A DNA stretch of 44,427 bases from Gemmatimonadota bacterium. GTDB taxonomy: Bacteria; Gemmatimonadota; Gemmatimonadetes; Gemmatimonadales; GWC2-71-9. Numbering within the stretch: position 1 is the stretch's first letter; every line of letters starts with the position of its first letter. Both the position numbers and the translations under genes were made by a program. The notes below the pieces were generated by a model that was given only the letters and a program-made list of their open reading frames with translations, was not told where the DNA came from and made no database searches. Location of the stretch: positions 1 to 44,427 of the forward strand of contig QHUR01000033.1 in the NCBI GenBank assembly GCA_003221995.1, in the 5' to 3' direction. Shown piece after piece: positions 1 through 9,185 of the stretch.

Positions 1-994
1 TGTGGGGAGCCTCGCGGCAGCGCTCGAGCGCGACCCGGAGCTCGCCCGCCAGCATTTGGCGCGCTATGCGCCCTATCAGGCGAGCCCGTTCGCCGCCCTG
101 AACACGGCGTTCCTGTGCGACGGCGCGTTCGTGTACGTGCCCGCGGGCGTGGAGCTCGAGGGGGCGATCGAGCTCGTGTTCGTGGCGACGGCGGGCGCCG
201 GCCCGACCGTGTCGCACCCGAGGAGCCTGGTGGTCCTGGAGCGCGGGGCGCAGGCCACGGTGGTCGAAAGCTACGTGGCGCTCGCGGACGGCCTGTACTG
301 GACTAACGCCGTGACCGAGGTGGTGGTCGGCGATGGGGCGCGACTCGAGCACTACCGGCTGCAACGCGAGAGCCGACAGGCCTATCAGGTCGCCACCACG
401 CATGCGACACAGGGCCGGGACAGCGTGCTGCGCCTCCACCCGATCGCCTTGGGCGGGGGGCTCGCCCGCCACGATGTGCACACGGTGCTCGCGGGGAGCG
501 GCGCGGAGCTGATCCTGAACGGCTTCTACCTGCTGCACGGCAGCCAGCACTCGGACCATCACACGGTCATCGATCACGCGCAGCCGCACTGCGCGAGCCA
601 CGAGTTCTTCAACGGGATCGTGGGTGAGCAGGGCCATGGAGTGTTCAACGGCCGGATCATCGTGCGGCCCGGCGCCCAGCGGACGGATTCGAAGCAAACC
701 AACAACAACCTCCTGCTCTCGACCGCGGCCCGCGCGGACAGCCAGCCGCAGCTCGAGATCTATGCCGACGACGTCAAGTGCACGCACGGCTCGACCGTGG
801 GCCCGCTCGACCAGACGGCGCTGTATTACCTGCGAAGCCGTGGCCTCTCGCCGGAGACCGCCGCGGGAATGCTGACCTACGGCTTCGCCGCCGAGATCCT
901 CGGGCGGATGGCGCACACGGAGCTGCGGGAGGAGCTCGACCGCGTGGTACGGGCCCGGCTGGCCGACCGCTCGCGGGGGGGACGGAGGGCGTAA
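1..994 (+). CDS. sufD: Fe-S cluster assembly protein SufD (5' truncated by window edge)
   Basis: Translation has SufB/SufD beta-helix core motifs (HHTVIDHAQPHCASHEFFNGI, GRIIVRPGAQRTDSKQTNNNLLLS, CTHGSTVGPLDQTALYYLRSRGL); followed directly by sufS and sufU. Confidence 0.93.
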   Translation, partial: VGSLAAALERDPELARQHLARYAPYQASPFAALNTAFLCDGAFVYVPAGVELEGAIELVFVATAGAGPTVSHPRSLVVLERGAQATVVESYVALADGLYWTNAVTEVVVGDGARLEHYRLQRESRQAYQVATTHATQGRDSVLRLHPIALGGGLARHDVHTVLAGSGAELILNGFYLLHGSQHSDHHTVIDHAQPHCASHEFFNGIVGEQGHGVFNGRIIVRPGAQRTDSKQTNNNLLLSTAARADSQPQLEIYADDVKCTHGSTVGPLDQTALYYLRSRGLSPETAAGMLTYGFAAEILGRMAHTELREELDRVVRARLADRSRGGRRA

Positions 995-2223
995 TGCTCG
1001 ACGCCGCCCGCTTGCGCGCCGACTTCCCGCTGCTCCAGCGGCAGGAGCACGGACGGCGTCTCGTCTACCTCGACAACGCGGCCACGACACAGAAGCCGCA
1101 GGCAGTGCTCGACGCGATCCTCGATTACTATCGCACCACGAACGCGAACGTCCACCGCGGGGCGTACGGTCTCGCGATCCGTGCGACCGAGGCCTACGAA
1201 GCGGCGCGCGAGCGGGTCGCGCGATTCCTGAACGCCTGGGCACCGGAAGGCGTCGTGTTCACGCGCGGTACCACGGAGGCGATCAATCTGGTTGCCGGCG
1301 CGTACGGGCGGGCGAACCTGCGGCAGGGCGACATGGTCGTGGTTACGGCGATGGACCACCACTCGAACCTCGTGCCCTGGCAGATCCTCTGCCAGGAGAA
1401 GGGCGCCGTGCTGCGGATGGTGGAGATCACCGAGGACGGGCGCATCGATCTCTCCGACTACGGGCAGGCCCTGGAGCGGCGGCCGAAGATCGTGGCCTTC
1501 CCGTACGTGTCGAACTCGCTCGGGACCGTGAACCCTGCGGGCCAGCTGATCCGGCTCGCGCACGCGGTGGGGGCGGTTGTGGTGGTGGATGGCGCACAGT
1601 CCACGCCGCACCTCAGGGTGGACGTGCAGGCGCTCGACTGCGACTTCTACGCCTGCTCGGGCCACAAGATGCTCGGGCCGATGGGATCGGGCGCACTCGT
1701 CGCCAAACCGGCGCTGCTCGAGGCGATGCCGCCCTATCACGGTGGCGGTGAGATGATCTCCAAGGTCTGGGACGATCACTCCACGTACAACAAAATCCCG
1801 CACAAGTTCGAGGCCGGGACGCCGAACGTGGAAGGCGCCGTCGGGCTCGCGGCCGCGATCGACTACCTGGAGCGGATCGGGCTGGAGCAGATCGCCGAGC
1901 ACGAGCAGGCGCTCGCCAAGGCGGCGATCGAGCGGCTCTCCCAGATCGACGGCGTCGTCGTGTACGGCCCACGCGGCCACCGGGCGGGCGTCGTCTCCTT
2001 CACGTACGGCGATGTCCATCCGCACGACATCGCCACCATTCTCGACCAGGACGGGATCTGCATTCGCGCCGGCCACCACTGCACCCAGCCGCTGATGCGC
2101 CGCCTGAACGTCGCGGCCACGGCGCGCGCCTCCTTCTATCTCTACAACAGCCTCGAGGAGGTGGAGGCTCTCGCGACGTCGCTCGTCAAGGCCGGAGCGC
2201 TGTTTGGATACGTCCCCGCCTGA
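994..2223 (+). CDS. sufS: Cysteine desulfurase SufS
   Basis: ATG at 994 overlaps the sufD stop (TAATG); motifs YLDNAATTQKP, SGHKMLGPMGSG (PLP Lys), RAGHHCTQPLM (catalytic Cys). Confidence 0.95.
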   Translation: MLDAARLRADFPLLQRQEHGRRLVYLDNAATTQKPQAVLDAILDYYRTTNANVHRGAYGLAIRATEAYEAARERVARFLNAWAPEGVVFTRGTTEAINLVAGAYGRANLRQGDMVVVTAMDHHSNLVPWQILCQEKGAVLRMVEITEDGRIDLSDYGQALERRPKIVAFPYVSNSLGTVNPAGQLIRLAHAVGAVVVVDGAQSTPHLRVDVQALDCDFYACSGHKMLGPMGSGALVAKPALLEAMPPYHGGGEMISKVWDDHSTYNKIPHKFEAGTPNVEGAVGLAAAIDYLERIGLEQIAEHEQALAKAAIERLSQIDGVVVYGPRGHRAGVVSFTYGDVHPHDIATILDQDGICIRAGHHCTQPLMRRLNVAATARASFYLYNSLEEVEALATSLVKAGALFGYVPA

Positions 2224-2653
2224 GCCCAGGCTCAGCGCCCTCTATCAGGAGCTGATCCTCGACCACTACCGGCGCCCCCGCAACAAGGGGATGCTCGAGC
2301 ACCCCACCCACGCCGTGTCGCTCAACAACCCGCTGTGCGGCGACGAGATCGACCTCCAGCTCTTGGTCCAGGACGCCGTGATCCGGGACGTGCGCTTCGT
2401 GGGCCGGGGCTGCTCCATCAGCCAGGCGTCGGCGTCGATGATGACACAACTGCTGAAGGAGAAGTCGGTGCCGCAGGCGCTCGTCCTCGCCGGGCGGATC
2501 AGCGCCATGATGCAGGGCGACGCGGCCGCCGCCACGGACAAGTCGCTCGGCGAGCTGCGGGCGCTGGCCGGGGTGTCCAAGTTCCCGGTGCGGATCAAGT
2601 GCGCCCTGCTTCCCTGGAACGCGCTGAGCGACGCCCTCAAGAGCTCCGCGTGA
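2204..2653 (+). CDS. sufU: Fe-S scaffold/sulfur acceptor SufU
   Basis: LYQELILDHYRRPRNKG, NNPLCGDEI, GRGCSISQASASMM, and third Cys in RIKCALLPW; overlaps the sufS end. Confidence 0.93.
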   Translation: MDTSPPEPRLSALYQELILDHYRRPRNKGMLEHPTHAVSLNNPLCGDEIDLQLLVQDAVIRDVRFVGRGCSISQASASMMTQLLKEKSVPQALVLAGRISAMMQGDAAAATDKSLGELRALAGVSKFPVRIKCALLPWNALSDALKSSA

Positions 2654-3615
2654 GCTCCCCGGTGCTCGCGCTCGACCGGGTCACCAAGCGGTTCGCCGGC
2701 CACACGGCCGTAGACGGTCTGTCCCTCTCCGTGCCGCGCGGCGTCATCTACGGGCTGCTCGGCCCGAACGGCGCCGGCAAGACGACTACCATCCGGATGA
2801 TCATGGACATCATCGAGCCCGACGAGGGATCGGTGCGGCTGTTCGGCGAGCCGGGCACGGGCCGGGACCACTCGGCGCGCATTGGGTACCTGCCCGAGGA
2901 GCGGGGGCTGTACCGCAGAATGCGCGTGCTCGACTTGGTTGTGTTCCTCGCCGAGATGAAGGGCGTGGAGCGGCGGCGGGCACGGGCGCGCGCCGCGCTC
3001 TGGCTCGAACGGCTGGGCCTCGAAGCGTGGCGCCTGCGTCGCGTGGACGAGCTCTCGAAGGGCATGCAGCAGAAGGTGCAGTTCGTCTCGACCATCCTGC
3101 ACGAGCCCGAGCTCCTCGTGCTGGACGAGCCTTTCGCCGGGCTCGATCCCGTCAATACGCAGGTCCTGAAGGATGCGGTGGTGGAGCTGCGGCGCGATGG
3201 TGTCACGATCCTGTTTTCGACGCACATCATGGAGCAGGCGGAGAAACTGTGCGACCAGCTGTGCATCATCGCTCGCGGCAGGAAACTGGTGGACGGAGCG
3301 CTCGCCGACATCAAGCGGACACAAACAGGACACCATCTCGTCATCGGGTTTGACGGCGCTCCCGGGGCGGCAGCCCAACTGTTTGCAGACGAGCGGGTTG
3401 TGAAGAAGGTGGACGATTATGGCCAGTATGCCGAGCTCGAGCTCGCACCGGGCGCCGACGCGCAGCGTCTGCTGGCGGCCCTGGTGAACTCGGGGGCGCG
3501 GCTGGCGCGGTTCGAGCTCAGCGAGCCGTCGCTGAACAAGATCTTCCTCGACCTCGTGGGGCCGGAAGCGGCGACGCCCGCAGCGCGGCCCCACCCGGGA
3601 GGGGCTCGTGCGTAA
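2650..3615 (+). CDS. ABC transporter ATP-binding protein (NatA-like)
   Basis: Walker A GPNGAGKTT, signature LSKGMQQKVQ, Walker B LLVLDEPFAGLD; GTG start at 2650 overlapping the sufU stop. Confidence 0.92.
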   Translation: MSSPVLALDRVTKRFAGHTAVDGLSLSVPRGVIYGLLGPNGAGKTTTIRMIMDIIEPDEGSVRLFGEPGTGRDHSARIGYLPEERGLYRRMRVLDLVVFLAEMKGVERRRARARAALWLERLGLEAWRLRRVDELSKGMQQKVQFVSTILHEPELLVLDEPFAGLDPVNTQVLKDAVVELRRDGVTILFSTHIMEQAEKLCDQLCIIARGRKLVDGALADIKRTQTGHHLVIGFDGAPGAAAQLFADERVVKKVDDYGQYAELELAPGADAQRLLAALVNSGARLARFELSEPSLNKIFLDLVGPEAATPAARPHPGGARA

Positions 3616-4867
3616 GATCTGGGCCGTGATCCGGCGGGAGTTCGTGGAGCGGATTCGGAGCAAGTGGTTCTGGATTTCCGCGCTGCTCGGCCCCGTGTTT
3701 TTCGGCGCGATGATCGTCGTGCCGGTGCTGTTCGCGGGAGCCGGCGGCACGCGGCGGATCGCCGTGGTGGACGGGACCACGGGGGCGTTCGGGGCGCGGG
3801 TCGTCGCAGGCCTCCGCGGCGGCAAGATCTTTCGCGCGACCCGCGTGCCTGCGGGCGTGGGCGTGGTGGACTCGCTCACCCAGCTCGTGGGCGCGAAGCA
3901 GCTCGACGGTTTTCTCATCGTGACCGACGCGGTGGTCGAGACCGGCACAGCCGAGTACCGAGCGTCCAACGTGTCGTCGTTCCGCGACGTCGCGGAGCTG
4001 CAGGACGTGCTCGCCCGGGTCGCGGTAGCCGCGCGTCTCGAGCGCCAGGGGGTCGACCCCGCCGTGGTAGGGCGCGCCCAGCTCCGGATCAGCCTCGACA
4101 CGAAGAAGATCTCCGGCTCGAGAACGACGGGCGAGAGCGCCGCCCAGTCGTTCGCGCTTGCCTACGTCATGGGGGTTGTGCTCTTTCTGGTCATCACGAT
4201 TTACGGCGTGAACGTGATGAGCTCGGTGGTCGAGGAGAAGACGACCCGCATCGTCGAGGTGCTGGTGTCGTCGCTGCGACCGTTCCAGTTGATGATCGGG
4301 AAGGTGCTGGGAGTGGGAGCGGTGTCGATCTTCCAGTTCGTGCTGTGGGGACTCGGCGCGAAGCTGCTCCTATCGCAGCGCCAGGCGCTGCTCGCAGGTG
4401 TGGGCGGGGCGGAGGAGGCGCGCCAGGTGTTCCAGATGCCCCACCTCTCCGCCGCCACGCTGGGCGTGTTCCTTGGCTACTTCTTGGGTGGGTTCTTCCT
4501 CTATTCGGCGATGTACGCCGCCGTGGGCGCGATGTCCTCCAACGAGCAGGAGGCGCGCCAGGCGCAGCAGCCGGTCATGTTCCTGTTGATGATCGCCTAC
4601 GTCTCCATGTTCGGGCTCACGAACAACCCGGAGTCGACCTACGCGGTGACGCTGTCGCTGATTCCGTTCACCGCGCCGATCGCGATGCCGGTGCGCTGGG
4701 CGGCGAGCACGGTGCCAGCGGCCGAGCTGGTGGGTTCGCTCGGGCTGCTGGTGGCGGGCATCGTCGCAGTGACTTGGGTGGCGGCGCGGATTTATCGGGT
4801 CGGCATACTCATGACGGGGAAGCGGCCGAACGTTAGGGAGCTGGTCAGATGGGTTCGAGCCGGCTAG
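3608..4867 (+). CDS. ABC transporter permease (NatB / ABC-2 type)
   Basis: N-terminal RREFVERIRSKWFW, GVNVMSSVVEEKTTRIVEVLVSSLRPFQLMIGKVLG; multiple TM segments; overlaps the upstream ATPase gene. Confidence 0.9.
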   Translation: MRKIWAVIRREFVERIRSKWFWISALLGPVFFGAMIVVPVLFAGAGGTRRIAVVDGTTGAFGARVVAGLRGGKIFRATRVPAGVGVVDSLTQLVGAKQLDGFLIVTDAVVETGTAEYRASNVSSFRDVAELQDVLARVAVAARLERQGVDPAVVGRAQLRISLDTKKISGSRTTGESAAQSFALAYVMGVVLFLVITIYGVNVMSSVVEEKTTRIVEVLVSSLRPFQLMIGKVLGVGAVSIFQFVLWGLGAKLLLSQRQALLAGVGGAEEARQVFQMPHLSAATLGVFLGYFLGGFFLYSAMYAAVGAMSSNEQEARQAQQPVMFLLMIAYVSMFGLTNNPESTYAVTLSLIPFTAPIAMPVRWAASTVPAAELVGSLGLLVAGIVAVTWVAARIYRVGILMTGKRPNVRELVRWVRAG

Positions 4868-4876
4868 ACGGCGAGG

Positions 4877-4920
4877 GAGACGCGGAGACGCCGAGGAAGA
4901 CGCCAAGGTGCCGAGACGCT
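4877..4920. repeat. Degenerate octamer array, left arm of an inverted repeat around the four-helix-bundle gene
   Basis: Reads GAGACGCG GAGACGCC gagg AAGACGCC AAGGTGCC GAGACGCT, followed by GAGTAGATGTGAG. Confidence 0.8.
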
Positions 4921-5015
4921 GAGTAGATGTGAGATGCAAGCAGAAGGCGTAGGAAGGGGACGGCGCGCGCACTTTGGATACCGCGTTGTTGGCGTCGCCG
5001 TACCAGCTTGAGCCA

Positions 5016-5393
5016 ATGGCGCACTACAAGACCCTCAAGGCTTGGCAACATGCGCAGCGCCTCGCCATCGAATGCGTGAAAGCCGCTCGCGCGTTCCCTG
5101 ATTATGAACAGCACGCACTAGCAGATCAGTTGCGACGTGCTTGTTACAGCGTCCCCTTAAACATCGCCGAAGGCAACACTCGGCAGGGCTCGCGCGAATA
5201 CCGGCGGTTCCTGGACACGGCTCGGGGCTCGCTTGCCGAGGTGGAGACGATTATCGAGATGGCCCGCGAGCTGGAGTACATGAGGCCCGCCGAGTTCGGG
5301 CGCCTGGAAGCCTTGGTCAACGAAACGGGCAAGACCCTGTATGGGTTGCTTCGGAAGGTGAGCGGGGCGGCTGTAAGAACTCCTGCTACCTAA
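5016..5393 (+). CDS. Four-helix bundle protein (S23 / 23S rRNA intervening-sequence-protein family)
   Basis: MAHYKTLKAWQHAQRLAIECVKAARAFPDYEQHALADQLRRACYSVPLNIAEGNTRQGSREYRRFLDTARGSLAEVETIIEMA matches the family pattern (LxxW, QxRRAxxSVPxNIAEG, FLxxArGSlaEvet). Track start is TTG at 4974; ATG at 5016 is more typical. Confidence 0.92.
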   Translation: MAHYKTLKAWQHAQRLAIECVKAARAFPDYEQHALADQLRRACYSVPLNIAEGNTRQGSREYRRFLDTARGSLAEVETIIEMARELEYMRPAEFGRLEALVNETGKTLYGLLRKVSGAAVRTPAT

Positions 5394-5410
5394 GCTCCTC
5401 ACATCCACTC

Positions 5411-5454
5411 AGCGTCTCGGCGGCTCGGCGTCTCCCTAGTAGTCGGGGCGTCTC
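5411..5454. repeat. Degenerate octamer array, right arm of the inverted repeat
   Basis: Reverse complement reads GAGACGCC (5427-5434) GAGCCGCC (5419-5426) GAGACGCT (5411-5418) GAGTGGATGTGAG; extra GAGACGCC at 5447-5454. Confidence 0.8.
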
Positions 5455-5472
5455 CTCCCCTATTATTGGGCC

Positions 5473-7344
5473 ATGCCTTTCGACTATGACGTCCTCATCG
5501 TCGGTGCCGGCCACGCCGGCTCCGAAGCCGCCGTCATGTGCGCCCGGCTCGGCGCACGCGCACTGCTGATCACTTCCAACCTCGACACTATCGGTCAGAT
5601 GTCGTGCAATCCGGCGATCGGCGGGATCGCGAAGGGGACTGTCGTGCGCGAGATCGACGCGCTGGGCGGTCTCATGGGTCGTGCCAGCGATCGTGCGACG
5701 ATCCAATTCCGGATGCTCAACCGCTCCAAGGGCCCGGCGGTGTGGGCGCCGCGCGCGCAGTGCGACCGCACGCTGTACCGCCGCGCGGTGCGGCAACTGC
5801 TCGAGGGGTTCCGCGATCTCGAGCTGACCCAGGGAATGGTCGCGCGGCTGGTCGTCCACGGGGACCAAGTCGGGGGGGTCGAGACAACCGATGGGCGCCG
5901 CTTCACCGCGCGGGCGGTGATCATCACGGCGGGCACGTTCCTGCGGGGTCGGATTCACGTTGGGACCGATACGGCGATTCCGGCGGGCCGGGCGGGTGAC
6001 CAACCGGCCGTCGAGATTGCGCAACACATTGCGGCACTTGGGCTTACAGTGTCGCGCTTCAAAACTGGGACGCCGCCTCGCGTGGACGGGCGGACGGTCG
6101 ATTGGTCCAAGGTGGAGCGACAGGACGGCGACGAGGATGAGTACCGCTTCTCGTTCTACGAACGGGTGGAGCGACCGCAGCAGTTGCCGTGCTGGATCAC
6201 GTGGGCCGGCCCTGCTGTAAAGGCGATCATCGAGCGGCACCTTAAGGAATCGGCGCTGTACGGTGGGGCGATCAGCGGGCGGGGTCCGCGCTACTGCCCG
6301 TCGGTCGAGGACAAGGTGGTGAAATTCCCGGACGCGAAGCGCCACCAGGTGTTCCTTGAGCCTGAAGGGCTGGATACGGCGGAGCTGTACGTGAACGGGC
6401 TGTCCACTTCCCTGCCCGTCCAGGTGCAGGTGGAGTTCGTGCACGCCGTGCCCGGGCTGGAGCGAGCGAAGCTGACGCGGCCGGGCTACGCGATCGAATA
6501 CGACTACTATCCCCCGACTCAGCTGACCCCGTGGCTCGAAACCAAGGCGATCGAGCACCTGTGGTTCGCCGGGCAGATCAACGGGACGACGGGCTACGAG
6601 GAGGCAGCGGGACAGGGAGTGGTCGCGGGAATCAACGCAGTGCGGCGCATCCGGGGGCACGAGCCGGTGGTACTGGGGCGGGACGACGCCTACATCGGGG
6701 TGCTCGTGGACGACCTGGTGACGCGGGGCGTGGACGAGCCGTATCGATTGTTCACGTCCCGCTCGGAGTTCCGGCTCCTGCTGCGCCAGGACAACGCGCT
6801 TCGGCGGCTGCTGCCCCTTGCGGAGACCCTGGGCTTGCTCACAGCGAGCGAGCTGCGTGTGGCGGAGCGGCGGCTCGGCGAGGAGGAGGAGGTGCTGGCG
6901 GCCGCGCGCGAGACGACGATCACCCCCGCACAGGCGGCGGGCGCGCTCGCGGCGACGGGAACGAAGCTGGTAGAGCCGGAGCGTGTGGCGTCCGTGGTGA
7001 AGCGACCGGGTGCATCGTTGGGGCAACTGCTCGCGGCGGCGGGGGCGGTACAGCAGGTGGAAGGCGACGTGGTGAGGTCGGCGGAGATCGAGCTCAAGTA
7101 CGAGGGGTATCTCGCGCGCGAGCGGGAGGCAGCGCGGCGCCTGGCGGAGCTTGCGTCGTTCGCGCTGCCGGGGGACCTGCCCTACCTCGAGCTGGCGAGT
7201 CTCGCGACGGAGGCGCGGCAGAAGCTCGACGTCGTACGCCCGACCTCACTGGCGCAGGCGGCGCGGATTCCGGGTGTGTCGCCGAGCGATCTGCACAATC
7301 TCGTGGTGGAGGCGACGCGCTGGCGGCGCCGGGAAGTGGCCTAA
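5473..7344 (+). CDS. mnmG: tRNA uridine-5-carboxymethylaminomethyl modification enzyme MnmG
   Basis: FDYDVLIVGAGHAGSEAA, SCNPAIGGIAKG, RFKTGTPPRVDGRTVDWSK, GQINGTTGYEEAAGQG. Confidence 0.97.
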   Translation: MPFDYDVLIVGAGHAGSEAAVMCARLGARALLITSNLDTIGQMSCNPAIGGIAKGTVVREIDALGGLMGRASDRATIQFRMLNRSKGPAVWAPRAQCDRTLYRRAVRQLLEGFRDLELTQGMVARLVVHGDQVGGVETTDGRRFTARAVIITAGTFLRGRIHVGTDTAIPAGRAGDQPAVEIAQHIAALGLTVSRFKTGTPPRVDGRTVDWSKVERQDGDEDEYRFSFYERVERPQQLPCWITWAGPAVKAIIERHLKESALYGGAISGRGPRYCPSVEDKVVKFPDAKRHQVFLEPEGLDTAELYVNGLSTSLPVQVQVEFVHAVPGLERAKLTRPGYAIEYDYYPPTQLTPWLETKAIEHLWFAGQINGTTGYEEAAGQGVVAGINAVRRIRGHEPVVLGRDDAYIGVLVDDLVTRGVDEPYRLFTSRSEFRLLLRQDNALRRLLPLAETLGLLTASELRVAERRLGEEEEVLAAARETTITPAQAAGALAATGTKLVEPERVASVVKRPGASLGQLLAAAGAVQQVEGDVVRSAEIELKYEGYLAREREAARRLAELASFALPGDLPYLELASLATEARQKLDVVRPTSLAQAARIPGVSPSDLHNLVVEATRWRRREVA

Positions 7345-7348
7345 CGGT

Positions 7349-7362
7349 GTTTCACGTGAAAC
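7349..7362. promoter_or_regulatory. parS site 1
   Basis: GTTTCACGTGAAAC, perfect palindrome identical to the core parS consensus, just 5' of parA-parB. Confidence 0.9.
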
Positions 7363-7372
7363 TGCCGCCCTC

Positions 7373-7386
7373 GTTTCACGTGAAAC
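7373..7386. promoter_or_regulatory. parS site 2
   Basis: Second GTTTCACGTGAAAC, 24 bp from the first. Confidence 0.9.
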
Positions 7387-7479
7387 CCACCGCTTTCCTT
7401 CCCCCATCCCTTACGCTATATTTGTGGGCCACTTAGCGAGTTGTCACGTAACATATTGTCCAATAACGAGTTCCAGGCC

Positions 7480-8301
7480 ATGTCTCGCGTCGTCGCGATC
7501 GCCAATCAGAAGGGTGGGGTCGGCAAGACTACCACCGCGGTGAACCTCGCCGCCTCCCTCGCGGCGGCGGAGCGCAAGACGCTCCTGATTGACGGGGACC
7601 CACAGGCCAACTCCACGAGCGGCGTCGGCATCGAGCGCGATCGCATCCGGCACTCCCTCTACGACGCGCTGCTCGACGGTCGCCCGCTCTCGGGCACGCG
7701 CTTCCCGCACGTGCACTTCCCGTTCCTGGATCTCGTGCCGGCCACCCAGGACCTCGTGGGAGCCGAGCTGGAGCTCGTCAACGTATCCGCGCGCGAATCC
7801 CGCATGCGGCGGGCCCTGGACGACGTGCGGGAGGACTACCACTACGTGATCATCGACTGTCCCCCGTCCCTCGGCCTCATCACGCTCAACATGCTCGCCG
7901 CAGCGGATAGCGTCGTGATCCCGATTCAGTGCGAGTACTACGCGTTGGAGGGACTCTCCCAGCTCCTCAACACCATCAAGCTCGTGCAGCGGAACTTCAA
8001 CCCCGCGCTCGCCATCGACGGCGTGCTGCTGACGATGTTCGACGCGCGGCTCAACCTCTGCAGGCAGGTGGCTGAGGAGGCGAAGGAGTACTTCGGGCCG
8101 AAGATGTTCGACATCACCGTGCCTCGGAACGTCCGCCTGGCGGAGGCGCCGAGCTTCGGAAAGCCGATCCTCTTATATGACGTGCAGTCCGTCGGAGCCA
8201 AGAGTTATCTCGCGCTGGCCCAGGAGCTGATCCACCGGGTGGAGCGCGCACCGTCCCCTGCCCCGCCTGCTGCTGAACCGCTGCCGGAGGTGCCTGCATG
8301 A
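7480..8301 (+). CDS. parA: Chromosome partitioning ATPase ParA/Soj
   Basis: MSRVVAIANQKGGVGKTTTAVNLAASLA, LLIDGDPQANST, YVIIDCPPSLGLIT; start chosen at 7480 (track start is TTG 7441). Confidence 0.95.
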   Translation: MSRVVAIANQKGGVGKTTTAVNLAASLAAAERKTLLIDGDPQANSTSGVGIERDRIRHSLYDALLDGRPLSGTRFPHVHFPFLDLVPATQDLVGAELELVNVSARESRMRRALDDVREDYHYVIIDCPPSLGLITLNMLAAADSVVIPIQCEYYALEGLSQLLNTIKLVQRNFNPALAIDGVLLTMFDARLNLCRQVAEEAKEYFGPKMFDITVPRNVRLAEAPSFGKPILLYDVQSVGAKSYLALAQELIHRVERAPSPAPPAAEPLPEVPA

Positions 8302-9185
8302 CAGAGACCGCGCTAGGACGCCGTCGCCTCGGCCGGGGGCTCGAGGCGCTGCTCGGCCCCACCCGGGAGGAGGCCGAGCGAGAGGGAAGTCTCGTGGAAT
8401 TGCCCGTGCGGGAGATCCGCCCCAACCCATTCCAGCCGCGGCAGGATGTGGATGCGGCCTCGCTCGAGGAGCTGAAGTCTTCGATCCAGCAGGCGGGGCT
8501 ACTGCAGCCCGTGGTGGTGCGAACGGCGGCGAGCGGCGGCTACGAGCTGATCGCGGGCGAGCGGCGCCTGCGCGCCTGCCAGGCGCTCGGCTGGGAGCGC
8601 GTCCCGGCGGTGAAACGCGAAGTGGACGACCGCACCGTGCTGACGCTCGCCCTCATCGAGAACCTACAGCGCGACGACCTCTCCCCCGTCGACGAAGCCC
8701 GCGGCTACGACCGCCTCATCGCGGAGTTCAGCCTCACGCAGCAGGACGTGGCGGACGCCGTGGGGCGCGATCGCTCCACTGTCGCCAACGCGCTCCGGCT
8801 CCTGAAGCTGCCTGAGGCGGTGCTGGCGATGCTCCATGGCGGCGACCTCACCGTGGGCCATGCGCGCGCGCTCCTCGCCATCGAGGATCCCCGCACGGCG
8901 ACCACGCTCGCGCGGGAGGCGGTTGCGCAGGGGCTCTCGGTGCGCGAGATCGAGGACCGCGTGCGCGGGGGGCGCGCACCGGAGCGGCGCCCGCGCCTCA
9001 AGCGAGGAGTGGGACAGGCGCCCGAGGTGCGGCGCATCGAAGAGGCGCTGCGCCGCGAGCTGGGCACCGACGTACGGGTGACGCTGCGCGCGAAGGGGAA
9101 GGGGCAGATCCACGTCGCGTTCTACTCGAACGAGGACCTCGCGCGCTTGCTCGAGGTCTTCCTCGGAGCTCCGTTCGACGGATGA
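8298..9185 (+). CDS. parB: ParB/Spo0J DNA-binding partition protein
   Basis: [51 protein letters not shown]. Confidence 0.95.
   Translation: MTETALGRRRLGRGLEALLGPTREEAEREGSLVELPVREIRPNPFQPRQDVDAASLEELKSSIQQAGLLQPVVVRTAASGGYELIAGERRLRACQALGWERVPAVKREVDDRTVLTLALIENLQRDDLSPVDEARGYDRLIAEFSLTQQDVADAVGRDRSTVANALRLLKLPEAVLAMLHGGDLTVGHARALLAIEDPRTATTLAREAVAQGLSVREIEDRVRGGRAPERRPRLKRGVGQAPEVRRIEEALRRELGTDVRVTLRAKGKGQIHVAFYSNEDLARLLEVFLGAPFDG

Noticed and set aside
877-2079. 400-aa antisense ORF opposite sufS
   Set aside because: Arg/Val/Asp-rich shadow translation caused by GC-rich codon structure of the real gene; no recognisable motifs
2266-4101. 611-aa antisense ORF opposite sufU/ABC genes
   Set aside because: Spans several confidently assigned + genes; low-complexity composition
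4974-5015. TTG start at 4974 for the four-helix-bundle protein
   Set aside because: Family proteins usually begin near the KxLxxWQxA motif; ATG 5016 fits better
4877-5454. Octamer arrays considered as a CRISPR array
   Set aside because: Units are contiguous 8-mers with no spacers, and no cas genes are present
4877-5454. Four-helix-bundle gene considered as a 23S rRNA intervening sequence
   Set aside because: No rRNA sequence flanks it; neighbours are protein genes
4877-5454. Classical insertion sequence
   Set aside because: No transposase or integrase ORF and no target-site duplication recognised by eye
5386-7026. 546-aa antisense ORF opposite mnmG
   Set aside because: Shadow ORF of mnmG
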